13,840 bases of DNA from contig JAUWQK010000008.1 in the NCBI GenBank assembly GCA_030611115.1, positions 1-13,840 of the forward strand. The letters run 5' to 3'. The DNA is from Deltaproteobacteria bacterium (GTDB lineage Bacteria > Desulfobacterota > Desulfobacteria > Desulfobacterales > ETH-SRB1). How positions within the stretch are numbered: the stretch's first letter is position 1; the number at the start of each line of letters is the position of its first letter. Shown piece by piece: positions 6,073 to 13,840 of this stretch. The position numbers were made by a program, and so were the translations under genes. The notes below the pieces were generated by a model that was not told the origin of the DNA, ran no database searches, and was given only the letters and a program-made list of their open reading frames with translations.

Positions 6073-8376
6073 TTACTTATCAGTATCTACTATTTTCGAA
6101 GTTTTATCTTGTTTTATCCTTTTTTTGTTATAGTAAGTATTAGAGAGTACCGGAGAAGAATTTTCATATAAGACAAAGGCCATAGCTTCGGAGTCTTCAT
6201 CTTCACAAACAAAAATTTGGGAATCAGTGATAATCGGCGAGGATGAGAAACAATAAATTCCAATTCCGACATATTCAGCATTCATTACAGAATTTTCAAT
6301 AAGAGGGGAGGCATTTTTACAATATATCGGAATACCAATAAACGTGGAAATATAGCTATGAGAAATTCTTGCTTCAGATTTGCCATCAAAGCTGAGATAC
6401 GAAGAATTTATTATTCTGCTGTTTACAATTTCAAGCTTACTTCCCTCAAAAACATTAATGCCCAAACTGTTAGTTGTTTTACTTTCGTTTATTACTACTT
6501 TTCCATATATGTCAAAATTTGAACTTGTCTTGACTTCGGCATTTCCAATTATAGAGTGCCAATAGCCGGTTTTATTGAAAATCAGTTCTGTCTTTATTAA
6601 ATTAAGGACGCCTGTTTTGTCCACAATGATCGCTTTGCCGGTATCCTCTTTGTTCATCTCAATAATACAATTATCAAACCTGAGTGATCCGCCATTTTGA
6701 ATGATGGCGTTACCATCCAGTATAAACCTAGTATTTTTATATGTTTGCTTATTATCAATTATCCAGTCTTTATCTTTGTACAAAGTATTTTTGATATGTG
6801 GAGTTTTTGAAAGGCCGGTAATAATTTCTCCTGTATAAAGGTTGTTAATATTAGGGGGAGTTCCCTTGAGTGTTTCTGTTTTATCGTGTAATCCATCATT
6901 GTCCGTATCTTCATCGTATGGGTTGGTATTGTACTCATACATCTCCAGGTAATCATTCAGTCCGTCTTCATCAGTATCTGTAAGTTTTAATATGCGCTCA
7001 GATGGTGGATTGATAATAATAAAAGAGTACTGGTCTGGTTCTATCGAAATAAACGGGAAGCTTGAATGTCTGGAAAGTTTAAATGCAAATTTGTATATAT
7101 CCTCCCCATTTATGGCACAGTCCATATCGATTTTTCCTGTAATCAACGCACTTCCGTTTTTCTCCGAATAAGCTTTATAATAATTTTTATTAATAGTTAT
7201 AAAATCATCAACTGCGCCTCTGCCACCGCTATACATTCCGTTTTTTTCATAGCCAACATCTATACTTTCATCTATAGTTCTGATCCAGACATGAAAATAA
7301 ACAGAAGATATCATGTGTTCTTTTGAATAATTACCGTCCTGATCAAAGTAAAATTGTATCCAGTTTTTACAATGCCTGTACCCCGAACCGCCAGGTTGAT
7401 TTTTTATCAGTGAGCCAATATCATGGTAATTCCCTTGTGGCTGGCCATGTGTCGGCAACCTGGGACTCAGGTAGTATATGCCGGCAATATCGCTTTCCGG
7501 GATATTGTCTGTTAACCTGTCTTTAATAGTTTGTATGGAATTGGATATATTCCTTGCAGCTCTCAGCATTTCTCGTTTTTTGATGTAATAGACATCAACA
7601 TTGTTTGTTAAATAATTAAAATTTTGTTCATATTGATCCAATGAGTTTTTCAACTTGATAAATAAATGTTTTTTATATTTTTTTGAATCTAAGGAAATCA
7701 GCCAGTCCTTTAGTTTTTTTATTTCATGCCTTGTATTATTCGCATAATACATTGATTTAGAGTCAATACTATTTGTCAGTTTGTCGTATCTTTTCAGATA
7801 GTTTTTTTCCCATCTTCTGGCTTGTAACATTGAAATTAATGCAGTTGAGTTATCCGACACTGTGTTAATGTAATATTCAAGGTCTCTTGCAGCTTCAATA
7901 AGGCTTTTAATTTTGCCTGATGAAGAAGGAACAATTTCCGGTTCTGCTAATAATGTAACCTCATCTGTAATTTTAGATAAGGCAATGTCGTTAACTTTTC
8001 CAAATTTAGCGTCATCATACAAGCCACAAATATCCTGAAATGTATTTTTATAAATATCTATATTAATTTCAATTTCTTCTATCAGACTAAGATTGACTTT
8101 ATCATTCGTATAAACTGTTAAACTCTCTGTCAATTTACATAGAACTTTGATGTTTTGTTTAAAATCATCAACATTAGTCTGCTCATGACGAATTAAAAAA
8201 TTTTTTTCTGCCCTTCTGCATTGTAAAATTGAGATTTCAATTTCTGTTAGAAGTGCTGTAATATTGTTATTACTTCTGTTTTTCAAGAATATGGTAAATA
8301 AAGATAATGAAGATATAATCAGGATACCAAGTATTAATAATAGTTTAATTCCTGATTTGTGTTTTGCGTGTGCCAT
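6073..8376 (-). CDS. membrane-anchored HBM-like / TSP3 calcium-loop / beta-helix protein, function unknown
   Basis: I do not recognise a named family for this 767-residue protein, but its architecture can be read. A Lys/His-rich start and one membrane helix (about 11-31) suggest inner-membrane anchoring with the rest in the periplasm. Residues 35-290 are helical and contain RRAEKNFLIR (54-63) and RRWEKNYLKR (187-196), the paired motif of helical bimodular (HBM) sensors. Residues 297-460 form a beta-rich stretch of unknown type. Acidic repeats at 467-499 (DTDEDGLND, DEDTDNDGLHD) match bacterial thrombospondin-3 calcium loops. From about 525 to 750 the pattern fits a right-handed beta-helix, with a recurring SSPIITDS-like rung at 689, 712 and 740. 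There is no second membrane helix, HAMP, kinase or receptor tip. It follows fliW by 17 nt without a clear ribosome site and is AT-rich relative to its neighbours, which may indicate separate acquisition. Confidence 0.8.
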   Translation of the reverse strand: MAHAKHKSGIKLLLILGILIISSLSLFTIFLKNRSNNNITALLTEIEISILQCRRAEKNFLIRHEQTNVDDFKQNIKVLCKLTESLTVYTNDKVNLSLIEEIEINIDIYKNTFQDICGLYDDAKFGKVNDIALSKITDEVTLLAEPEIVPSSSGKIKSLIEAARDLEYYINTVSDNSTALISMLQARRWEKNYLKRYDKLTNSIDSKSMYYANNTRHEIKKLKDWLISLDSKKYKKHLFIKLKNSLDQYEQNFNYLTNNVDVYYIKKREMLRAARNISNSIQTIKDRLTDNIPESDIAGIYYLSPRLPTHGQPQGNYHDIGSLIKNQPGGSGYRHCKNWIQFYFDQDGNYSKEHMISSVYFHVWIRTIDESIDVGYEKNGMYSGGRGAVDDFITINKNYYKAYSEKNGSALITGKIDMDCAINGEDIYKFAFKLSRHSSFPFISIEPDQYSFIIINPPSERILKLTDTDEDGLNDYLEMYEYNTNPYDEDTDNDGLHDKTETLKGTPPNINNLYTGEIITGLSKTPHIKNTLYKDKDWIIDNKQTYKNTRFILDGNAIIQNGGSLRFDNCIIEMNKEDTGKAIIVDKTGVLNLIKTELIFNKTGYWHSIIGNAEVKTSSNFDIYGKVVINESKTTNSLGINVFEGSKLEIVNSRIINSSYLSFDGKSEARISHSYISTFIGIPIYCKNASPLIENSVMNAEYVGIGIYCFSSSPIITDSQIFVCEDEDSEAMAFVLYENSSPVLSNTYYNKKRIKQDKTSKIVDTDK

Positions 8377-8393
8377 GTTTTTAAATGATAGTT

Positions 8394-8876
8394 TTACAGG
8401 TCTAACACCGAAGGGAGTATTTCTGGTTTTTCCTTTTCTTCGAGAACTGCATTATTCTCTGTTACAGGATATTGAACGGGATAATCCGAATCGACAAGGA
8501 TAATCTGTTTTGCCAGCATCTTTTTTGTATTGATCACAATGGGGGCCCTCAGGTTCGCCGTCACCTTTAACGGGTCAGAACGGATCGTCACAACAGACAG
8601 CAAAATCGTATCCTCAGGGGATTCGATTTCAAGTGATTTTACTTCAGCGTCAGATATTACCGGCTCGTAATCCGGTTTTACGCCAAGAGAATTGATAACG
8701 ACAAAAGCGATTGAACCATCATCAACTGACTGAAACCACCAGAAGGGAATCTTTTCATTCTGAATGAAAAGCTTATATCTTTTCAAGTGCTCAAAACCCA
8801 GCATCCCCTCCTTCATCCGGATAACGCTGGATTCATCAATATCTATATCTCCAAAACGGGTGGTAGAAATCTTCAC
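8394..8876 (-). CDS. fliW: flagellar assembly factor FliW (CsrA antagonist)
   Basis: A 160-residue protein matching FliW over its length: TRFGDIDID near the start, [14 protein letters not shown] at 24-37, [10 protein letters not shown] at 44-53, [12 protein letters not shown] at 104-115, and [12 protein letters not shown] near 122-133. FliW binds flagellin and CsrA in the cytoplasm. When flagellin is exported, FliW is released, captures CsrA and relieves repression of flagellin mRNA translation. The start is GTG at 8876, which shares GTGA with the csrA stop, so translation is probably coupled. The tail after about 140 is acidic and not conserved. No flagellin gene is visible in the window. 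Confidence 0.95.
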   Translation of the reverse strand: MKISTTRFGDIDIDESSVIRMKEGMLGFEHLKRYKLFIQNEKIPFWWFQSVDDGSIAFVVINSLGVKPDYEPVISDAEVKSLEIESPEDTILLSVVTIRSDPLKVTANLRAPIVINTKKMLAKQIILVDSDYPVQYPVTENNAVLEEKEKPEILPSVLDL

Positions 8877-9127
8877 TCAACTTCCTCCTTCTGGTTTTTC
8901 AGCCTGTTCCATACATGGGACAGGTTCTTGCCGATTGAATCATCATATCCTGCCGCCAGGATATTCTGTTGCTTAATAATTTGATAAACTTCCTCTCGGT
9001 GAACGGCTACGTCTGAGGGAGCATCTATCCCCACCCTTATCTGCTTTCCCCTTGCCTCTAAGATGGTAACCCTGATCTCATTTCCGATTCTTATTGTTTC
9101 GCCTAATTTTCTTGTTAAAATTAACAT
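8873..9127 (-). CDS. csrA: carbon storage regulator CsrA (RsmA), translational repressor
   Basis: 84 residues. The first ~60 are classic Csr[16 protein letters not shown], then [18 protein letters not shown], then the RNA-contacting VAVHREEVY. CsrA dimers bind GGA motifs in mRNA leaders and block translation; in FliW-containing bacteria flagellin mRNA is the main target. The protein is longer than the ~61-residue gamma-proteobacterial form. The C-terminal extension (about 60-84) is the region where FliW-responsive CsrA proteins are contacted. The gene starts 5 nt after the flgL stop without a distinct ribosome site and overlaps fliW by 4 nt, so it is probably coupled to both. Confidence 0.96.
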   Translation of the reverse strand: MLILTRKLGETIRIGNEIRVTILEARGKQIRVGIDAPSDVAVHREEVYQIIKQQNILAAGYDDSIGKNLSHVWNRLKNQKEEVE

Positions 9128-9132
9128 TTCAT

Positions 9133-10365
9133 TTATCTAAGAAAATCAAGTATTGTTAAATTTCCTATCTTTGATGCCGATGCATACGATGCCTGCAAAG
9201 CAATCTCTTTCATTGCAAGCTTGCTGATTATTTCAGTTATATCTGCATCTTCTGCGTTAGAAATCAGCCCGACTAAATCCATATCCATATCAGCCATGTT
9301 GTTTTTTGCTATCTCCAGCCTGTTCATCCTGCCCCCGCATCTGGAAATATTTTTCGATATTTGATCAGACGCATCTTTAAGACCGTCCAGGCAGGATGCA
9401 ATGATATCTGGTTCGTTATTCTCCAGCGCTGTCTTCAACTCATTGAGAATCCCGAATACATCAACACTCCCCTCACCCTTGTCCGTAAAGATTGCTTCAC
9501 CTGAAATGGAGTAAGCAAAGGGGGTTCCTTCGCCGATATTAATGGACATTTCTTCGCCGTTGCCGTTGTAATAGCTTGGGGCAAGGGCCTGGACGTAAAA
9601 GATGTCATCCTCGGCCAGATAATGATCAGCATCTGATCCCTCGGCGGTAAACGCTAATTCCACTCCGTCTCCCAGTGTAATAGGCGTGCCGGCCACCAGA
9701 CCTGTTGATGGTAAACTCCAGGTCTTACCGCCATCATCAGAAACTTGATATGTCGTATCTGCTAATAGTTCACCATCAGTTACTATTTTCACAACATAAG
9801 TCTTGTTCACACTGCCTGAATAGTCTTCTGGAGCTGAAGTCACTGTCACTGTGCCGTCGTAATCACCATTTCCATCAGGTTCAATAACCATTCCTATTTC
9901 TTTGACAGTTCTTACAGAAGATGAAAAAGGAGCTTCTTCCGTTTTTGTGCCCGAAAAAAGATACCTGCCATCATACTTTGAATTGGCAAGGGTAAGCATT
10001 TCATCTATGAGATGCTGCACAGTCTCTGCTTCAGAACTTCGCACCTCGGCAGTCGAGGTCGCTGTTGACTGGGCAATAGCCACTACCCTGGCATCTACCA
10101 GAAGGTCGCTCGCAGCCGACAGTTTTGATTCCGTGATGGTGAGCCATGATTCACAATTATCCATATTTCGGGTGTATTGTTCAACAGATGCTCTGGATTC
10201 TCGCAAGTTCAGCACCCTGTTCATACCGATTGGATCATCCGACGGTTTGTTAATTTCCTTTTGTGAAGCAATTTTTTCAGCAATTTTATTATAACTGTCC
10301 TGGGATCTGAACATATTATCGATCATTGTATTAAATTTCATGTTTTCCGATATACGCATTACCAT
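9133..10365 (-). CDS. flgL: flagellar hook-associated protein 3 FlgL (hook-filament junction)
   Basis: A 410-residue flagellin-like protein. The N-terminal D0/D1 coiled-coil part starts MRISENMKF and contains [17 protein letters not shown] near 35-52, the FlgL/flagellin N-terminal signature. The C-terminus ends [15 protein letters not shown], as FlgL proteins do. Between them (about 145-290) lies a beta-rich insertion (D2-like) with many Gly, Asp and Thr, making the protein longer than the ~317-residue enterobacterial FlgL. It forms the ring between FlgK and the filament outside the cell and is exported without a cleaved signal peptide. The ATG at 10365 has GAGG 6 nt upstream. It lies 22 nt behind flgK. 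Confidence 0.95.
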   Translation of the reverse strand: MVMRISENMKFNTMIDNMFRSQDSYNKIAEKIASQKEINKPSDDPIGMNRVLNLRESRASVEQYTRNMDNCESWLTITESKLSAASDLLVDARVVAIAQSTATSTAEVRSSEAETVQHLIDEMLTLANSKYDGRYLFSGTKTEEAPFSSSVRTVKEIGMVIEPDGNGDYDGTVTVTSAPEDYSGSVNKTYVVKIVTDGELLADTTYQVSDDGGKTWSLPSTGLVAGTPITLGDGVELAFTAEGSDADHYLAEDDIFYVQALAPSYYNGNGEEMSINIGEGTPFAYSISGEAIFTDKGEGSVDVFGILNELKTALENNEPDIIASCLDGLKDASDQISKNISRCGGRMNRLEIAKNNMADMDMDLVGLISNAEDADITEIISKLAMKEIALQASYASASKIGNLTILDFLR

Positions 10366-10387
10366 AAGGCACCTCGCTTTCAGGGGT

Positions 10388-11770
10388 CTACTTCACCAGA
10401 CTCATCAGGGTATCCGCCAGTTCCTGTGCAGCGCCGAAAAGTCTGGCCGACGCATTATAACCGGTCTGATACCTGATAAGGTTCATCATCTCTTCATCAA
10501 TCGACACCCCGGAAATTCCCTCTCTTCTGTTCGTCAACTGGCCCATGAGATCTGTATGATGATCAAAACTCCTGTTTACATACGCAACATCCTGACCGAC
10601 CTGCGACACGAGAGACGAATAGTAGGAGCTGAAAGTCGATTTTTCGTCATCCATAGTCAGATCATCTTTTATAGCATTCATACTTAGGGCATTTCCACCA
10701 TCGCCATTGACTGTTTCAGATGCTGCTATTTTATTTATATCGGCTATGATATCGGCGTTGACTTTCATATATCTGGCCTCTTCGACTTCCGGATCTATGT
10801 CAAAGACAAAGAAATCTTCACCCAGATTTTGATTCATATCATACCCCTTTTCATGCTGTTCGTTTACCTTTTCAACAAGGGCGGAAGCGAGAGCATCAAG
10901 GCTCTCCATATAATCTTTTGCCGTGGTATCGCGAACCTCCAGGAAAGCCGCCAGTTTTCCCTTTGTGATAGAAGTATTGATCACCTTATCCGCGTCATCT
11001 TTGAAAACAATGTTATAAAAAGAAGGATTGGAGCCTAGGGTATCTGGATCGACATCAAGTTCCCATGTCTGATCGCCTTCTACCAGCGGCATGCCGTTGG
11101 ACAGGAAAACGCTTATTGCATCCTTTGCATCCTTGACATAATGGAAATCGACAATCTGAGCCAGCTCTGATAAAAGCTTTGCCCTTTTGTCTCTGAGACT
11201 ATTCAGACCAGGCTCATCCGTATCCTCGGTTCCGGCCTGTAAAATTCTGGCGTTTATATCAGCTATATCAGAGGCATAGTCGTTGATCTGATCCACCAGA
11301 ATCGGTATCCGTGCATTTGCATCATCCTGCGCGGAACGAAGGTCATCACTATATGAGCGAAACATGGAGGTCAGACTCTCGGAAACAGAAACCAGCGTCT
11401 GTCTTTCAGCCTGCCCCGAAGAATTCGCAGACAAATCCTCCCTGGCGCTCCAGAATTTATTCATTAATTCATTAATTCCGCCGCCGTCAGTCTCATTAAA
11501 GGTCATTTCAATCCTGCCCAGCGCGTCCTTTCTTGCTTCACTGTCGCCCAAATCATTCGCCTGCTCATTGATCTGAACCCCTAAAAACTGATCGTATATC
11601 CTTTGTATTCCTGCTATCTCAACGCTTTGAACCAAGGTGCTGAATGCCGCTCTCTGTCTCGAATATCCAGAGGTGTTTGTATTGGCAATATTGGTCCCTG
11701 TAATATTTATTGCAGTCTGATGACTCAACAGACTGTCTTTTGCAATATTCAATGCATCGAGACCCGACAT
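10388..11770 (-). CDS. flgK: flagellar hook-associated protein 1 FlgK
   Basis: A 460-residue protein with the FlgK N-terminus (SGLDALNIAKDSLLSHQ, then TNIANTNTSGYSRQ, the axial-protein ANTxTxGYSRQ signature at about 27-38) and the matching C-terminal helix (SIDEEMMNLIRYQTGYNA followed by an AAQELADTLMSLVK end). FlgK is the first junction protein on the hook, exported by the flagellar type III system with FlgN as chaperone. It is shorter than Salmonella FlgK (about 550), with the difference in the variable middle domains. The ATG has AAGGA 7 nt upstream and lies 4 nt after the flgN stop. Confidence 0.96.
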   Translation of the reverse strand: MSGLDALNIAKDSLLSHQTAINITGTNIANTNTSGYSRQRAAFSTLVQSVEIAGIQRIYDQFLGVQINEQANDLGDSEARKDALGRIEMTFNETDGGGINELMNKFWSAREDLSANSSGQAERQTLVSVSESLTSMFRSYSDDLRSAQDDANARIPILVDQINDYASDIADINARILQAGTEDTDEPGLNSLRDKRAKLLSELAQIVDFHYVKDAKDAISVFLSNGMPLVEGDQTWELDVDPDTLGSNPSFYNIVFKDDADKVINTSITKGKLAAFLEVRDTTAKDYMESLDALASALVEKVNEQHEKGYDMNQNLGEDFFVFDIDPEVEEARYMKVNADIIADINKIAASETVNGDGGNALSMNAIKDDLTMDDEKSTFSSYYSSLVSQVGQDVAYVNRSFDHHTDLMGQLTNRREGISGVSIDEEMMNLIRYQTGYNASARLFGAAQELADTLMSLVK

Positions 11771-11774
11771 TTGT

Positions 11775-12299
11775 CTATCCTTCCCTGCTTAGGATCTTTC
11801 CATTCAGATTGTTTGCTTTTAATCTTCCTGTGTTCATATAGGTTGCGCAGGGGTAGACAAGCTGCCCTAGAAAATCAATAGATTTTCGTACATAAAAGAG
11901 AGAAGAATCCAGCAACGTTTTATTCCTATCATTCAACCTATGAATGTCCATCAAAAGAGATTTAAGCGCTGACCGGCATTCCTCCATAGCCCTTTTCTGG
12001 CTGTCATTTCCATGGAACAGCAGCGCTGAAAGGCTTCTATCCTTATCGAGGGCTTTTCCGTCAAGATTAAGAACATTGATGATTTTCTCAACTAATTTTG
12101 TCCTTGCCTCTTCGACCATCCTGGCCTTTAAAACACAGGTCTCTTTTCTGGAATTGCTTTCATGCAGCTCATCCACGGAAGATCCCGCCAGGATTTCTCT
12201 CTCATCCAAGAAACAGTCGTGAATTTTACTGTAAACATCCACCTCGTTTCTCAGCACTGAAATAAGAGAGTCATAAAGAAAATGCAGTTCATTATTCAT
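11775..12299 (-). CDS. flgN: flagellar export chaperone FlgN
   Basis: About 174 residues, nearly all helical, with the family's C-terminal pattern of tyrosine and spaced glycines (TYMNTGRLKANN, then NGKILSREG). FlgN binds the C-termini of FlgK and FlgL in the cytoplasm and delivers them to the export gate, which fits its place directly before those genes. I chose ATG 12299, just 4 nt after the flgM stop, because an upstream in-frame ATG at 12332 would overlap flgM. No separate ribosome site is evident, so coupling to flgM translation is likely. Assigned from helical content, C-terminal motif and position; the primary sequence of FlgN is poorly conserved. Confidence 0.87.
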   Translation of the reverse strand: MNNELHFLYDSLISVLRNEVDVYSKIHDCFLDEREILAGSSVDELHESNSRKETCVLKARMVEEARTKLVEKIINVLNLDGKALDKDRSLSALLFHGNDSQKRAMEECRSALKSLLMDIHRLNDRNKTLLDSSLFYVRKSIDFLGQLVYPCATYMNTGRLKANNLNGKILSREG

Positions 12300-12303
12300 T
12301 GCT

Positions 12304-12612
12304 TTAAACCACGACATCCAGAACGGATTCACTTATCATTTTTCCGGCAATCTTTTCTCCGCTGACTTCGTATCTTCCCGTTTCTATCTGATCTTGCAAA
12401 TCCCGAACCTTTTCTTCCCGAATCTCTGGGAGCTCTTTAATAGCCTTCTCTGCCCGCTGAATATCCCTTGCCGCGGAGGATAAACTAACCCTTTCTTCCT
12501 GAGCTACACTGTTAGCAGCCTGCTTCTCAGGCTCGGGAACCACTTTGTTCTCATTTATCTTATACTGTGAAATGAGTTCAGTCATAGAATTTCCATTCTC
12601 AGTAATTTTCAT
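12304..12612 (-). CDS. flgM: anti-sigma-28 factor FlgM
   Basis: 102 residues starting MKITENG. The disordered N-terminal half is Asn/Glu/Lys-rich, and the sigma-28-binding C-terminal half carries VSLSSAARDIQRA (about 42-54), LPEIREEKV (61-69), then IETGRYEVSGEKIAGKMI. FlgM holds FliA inactive until the hook is complete and is then exported. The start is clear: AAGGAGGT lies 8 nt before ATG 12612. A longer reading from 12675 would begin inside the promoter and must be wrong. Being the first gene behind a sigma-28 promoter, it sets up the usual negative feedback. Confidence 0.95.
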   Translation of the reverse strand: MKITENGNSMTELISQYKINENKVVPEPEKQAANSVAQEERVSLSSAARDIQRAEKAIKELPEIREEKVRDLQDQIETGRYEVSGEKIAGKMISESVLDVVV

Positions 12613-12657
12613 TATACAACACCTCCTTTTTATTTCACCTTTACCATTATTATAATA

Positions 12658-12685
12658 ATATCGGCAAGGTTGCAATAAAACTTTA
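12658..12685 (-). promoter_or_regulatory. sigma-28 (FliA) promoter for flgM-flgN-flgK-flgL-csrA-fliW
   Basis: Minus-strand TAAAGTTT (12685-12678) matches the FliA -35 consensus exactly. After 12 nt comes GCCGATAT (12665-12658), which matches the -10 consensus GCCGATAA at 7 of 8 positions. The spacer is one base longer than the usual 11. It begins one base after the flgJ stop codon, with a predicted start near 12650 and a leader of about 40 nt. A sigma-70-like TATAAT overlaps downstream and might also contribute. Confidence 0.78.
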
Positions 12686-12686
12686 G

Positions 12687-13043
12687 TTACTCTTCCCGAT
12701 CCCTGATCGCTGGTTCCTGACCCATGATACCCGCCCTGTTGAGCTGGCGTAAAAGCATTTCCTGAAGGCCTATGCCACCCCCTCTTTTTGTGAGGTCTTC
12801 CGCAACCTTCTGGTCAACCAATGAGGAATAAATATCCTTGCCCGGAAAATTGCTTTTGCTTTTTGGAACCGTGCTACGCATGGTCTTAAGCATGTGACTG
12901 ATGAAGATGGATTCAAAATCAGCACACGCTTTTTTCAACTTCTCTTCATTGATTTTCAGCTGCTTCCGGTCAAGCCGGTTCGGCTCTTCCCGCCCTGAGA
13001 CAATTCCTGTCGATAATCCGCCTAAGCTTCCCATTCCTTCCAT
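12687..13043 (-). CDS. flgJ: rod-binding protein FlgJ, N-terminal domain only
   Basis: 118 residues covering just the rod-binding domain: LKKACADFESIFISHMLKTM near 36-55, then DIYSSLVDQKVAEDLTKRGG and the LQEMLLRQLN end. In Salmonella, FlgJ has a second muramidase domain that cuts peptidoglycan for the rod. It is absent here, as in many delta- and alpha-proteobacteria, so a separate hydrolase would be needed. The ATG is preceded by GGGAGG about 6 nt upstream. It follows flgI by 58 nt, probably in the same operon. Confidence 0.92.
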   Translation of the reverse strand: MEGMGSLGGLSTGIVSGREEPNRLDRKQLKINEEKLKKACADFESIFISHMLKTMRSTVPKSKSNFPGKDIYSSLVDQKVAEDLTKRGGGIGLQEMLLRQLNRAGIMGQEPAIRDREE

Positions 13044-13101
13044 ACGATTCCTCCCTGGCCCTTAAGCTTTTAGCATGGGCGTATTGCAATATACCCCTTT
13101 T

Positions 13102-13839
13102 TCATATTACCTTCAAATCCGCCTGGAGCGCTCCTGCGGATTTGATTGTTTGTAATATGGTTATCAGATCTCCCGGCGTAACACCTATAGCGTTAAGAGC
13201 CCTTACAACATCCTGAATAGTAACTCCCTCCGGCACCAGCACCAGACGATTCTCCTCTTCTTCAACGCCGATTGCTGTTTCAGTTGTCACAACCGTCTGT
13301 CCTCCCGGAGCAATCAGCGTGTTGCCTCCAGCTTCAACCGGAACGTTGCCGGCAGGAGGACCAGGAGCAAAGGGGGACGGCTGAGACACCTTTTTTTTCT
13401 CTTTTATCTGAATGAATAAATTCCCATGCGCCACGGCAACGGTGGATATCCTAACATTTTCTCCCATAACAATTGTGCCGGTCTTCTCACTTATGACCAC
13501 AACCGCCGGTGAGTCAACCGCAACATTAATGTTTTCAATAGTCGAGACAAGCTTCACTATGCTCCCTTTAAAAGATTCCTTTATATTTACAGCAATGGTA
13601 GATGAATTAACAAGCTTCGCCTCTACGCCGGCTATCACACCATTTATGGCTCCGGCCATTCCTGTCGCAGTCGTAAAATCAGGTCGATAAAGATTTATGG
13701 AAAGTGACTTCCTGTTTTCAAAATCATACTCCAATTCCCTCTCGATAAAGGCGCCGTTTGTAATCCGACCGACAGTCGGGTGATTCTTGGCAATACTCGC
13801 GCCTCCCCCGCCTGCGGCAAAACCTCCGATAGATACCGC
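13102..13839 (-). CDS. flgI: flagellar P-ring protein FlgI (partial, 5' end beyond right edge)
   Basis: The C-terminal ~245 residues of FlgI; the family is usually about 370 long, so the first third including the Sec signal peptide lies outside. Recognisable parts are the glycine-rich GGFAAGGGGAS stretch, NHPTVGRITNGAFIERE (FlgI: NHPTVGRIPNGA-VERE), and the end DLITILQTIKSAGALQADL. An apparent start at 13734 is internal, because the frame is open to the window edge. FlgI polymerises around the rod in the peptidoglycan layer, which implies a Gram-negative envelope. The middle (about 120-150 of this fragment) has a Pro/Gly-rich variable insert. Confidence 0.95.
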   Translation of the reverse strand, partial: AVSIGGFAAGGGGASIAKNHPTVGRITNGAFIERELEYDFENRKSLSINLYRPDFTTATGMAGAINGVIAGVEAKLVNSSTIAVNIKESFKGSIVKLVSTIENINVAVDSPAVVVISEKTGTIVMGENVRISTVAVAHGNLFIQIKEKKKVSQPSPFAPGPPAGNVPVEAGGNTLIAPGGQTVVTTETAIGVEEEENRLVLVPEGVTIQDVVRALNAIGVTPGDLITILQTIKSAGALQADLKVI

Positions 13840-13840
13840 C

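Noticed and set aside
8377..8393. Own promoter for the 767-aa gene in the gap behind fliW
   Set aside because: No sigma-54 or sigma-28 pattern is found in the 17-nt gap or the end of fliW.
12613..12675. N-terminal extension of FlgM from an upstream start
   Set aside because: It would begin within the sigma-28 promoter, while ATG 12612 has a near-perfect ribosome site.
13102..13734. A short stand-alone FlgI starting at 13734
   Set aside because: The FlgI signature NHPTVGR lies upstream in the same frame, so the gene simply crosses the window edge.

Overview
The window looks like part of a motility/chemotaxis locus of a Gram-negative bacterium with a single-polar-type flagellar regulatory scheme. 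A Desulfobacterota ('Deltaproteobacteria') member is the best guess. The reasons are the gene order flgI-flgJ-flgM-flgN-flgK-flgL-csrA-fliW, the FlgI P-ring protein (implying an outer membrane), paired sigma-54 and sigma-28 promoters, and a large chemoreceptor with HBM, HAMP and Cys-containing PAS modules. This assignment is inferred from gene content and not proven. All recognised genes lie on the minus strand, so transcription runs from high to low coordinates.

Right part (13840 to 8394): the C-terminal two-thirds of FlgI (P-ring) and a short, rod-binding-only FlgJ end an upstream unit. Immediately after the flgJ stop lies a close match to a sigma-28 (FliA) promoter. It begins flgM (anti-sigma-28), flgN (hook-junction chaperone), flgK and flgL (hook-filament junction), csrA and fliW (the post-transcriptional flagellin switch). 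The genes are tightly packed, and csrA/fliW overlap by 4 nt.

Middle (8376 to 6073): a 767-codon gene sits 17 nt behind fliW and is visibly more AT-rich than its neighbours. It appears to encode a membrane-anchored protein with a helical bimodular (HBM-like) sensor region, a beta-rich stretch, bacterial thrombospondin-3-like calcium loops and a right-handed beta-helix. It has no cytoplasmic signalling domain. This is the most unusual object in the window.

Left part (5946 to 1): a MinD/ParA-type ATPase resembling FlhG but lacking the usual N-terminal FlhF-activating helix, preceded by a sigma-54 -24/-12 element; a small soluble diguanylate cyclase (GGEEF, with I-site) with its own sigma-54 element; an orphan class I methyltransferase; then a sigma-28 element, a roughly 200-nt leader, cheW, and a very large chemoreceptor that runs off the left edge. 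The receptor has an HBM sensor like the one predicted in the 767-aa protein, two PAS domains with a C-x8-C-x4-C pattern, and an in-frame duplication with a 370-codon period.

Together the genes combine late flagellar assembly, its transcriptional (FlgM/sigma-28) and translational (CsrA/FliW) checkpoints, placement/number control (FlhG-like), c-di-GMP production and chemosensing. The promoter elements suggest a hierarchy: regulators under sigma-54, junction/chemoreceptor genes under sigma-28. No tRNA, rRNA, CRISPR array, insertion sequence or convincing rho-independent terminator was seen.
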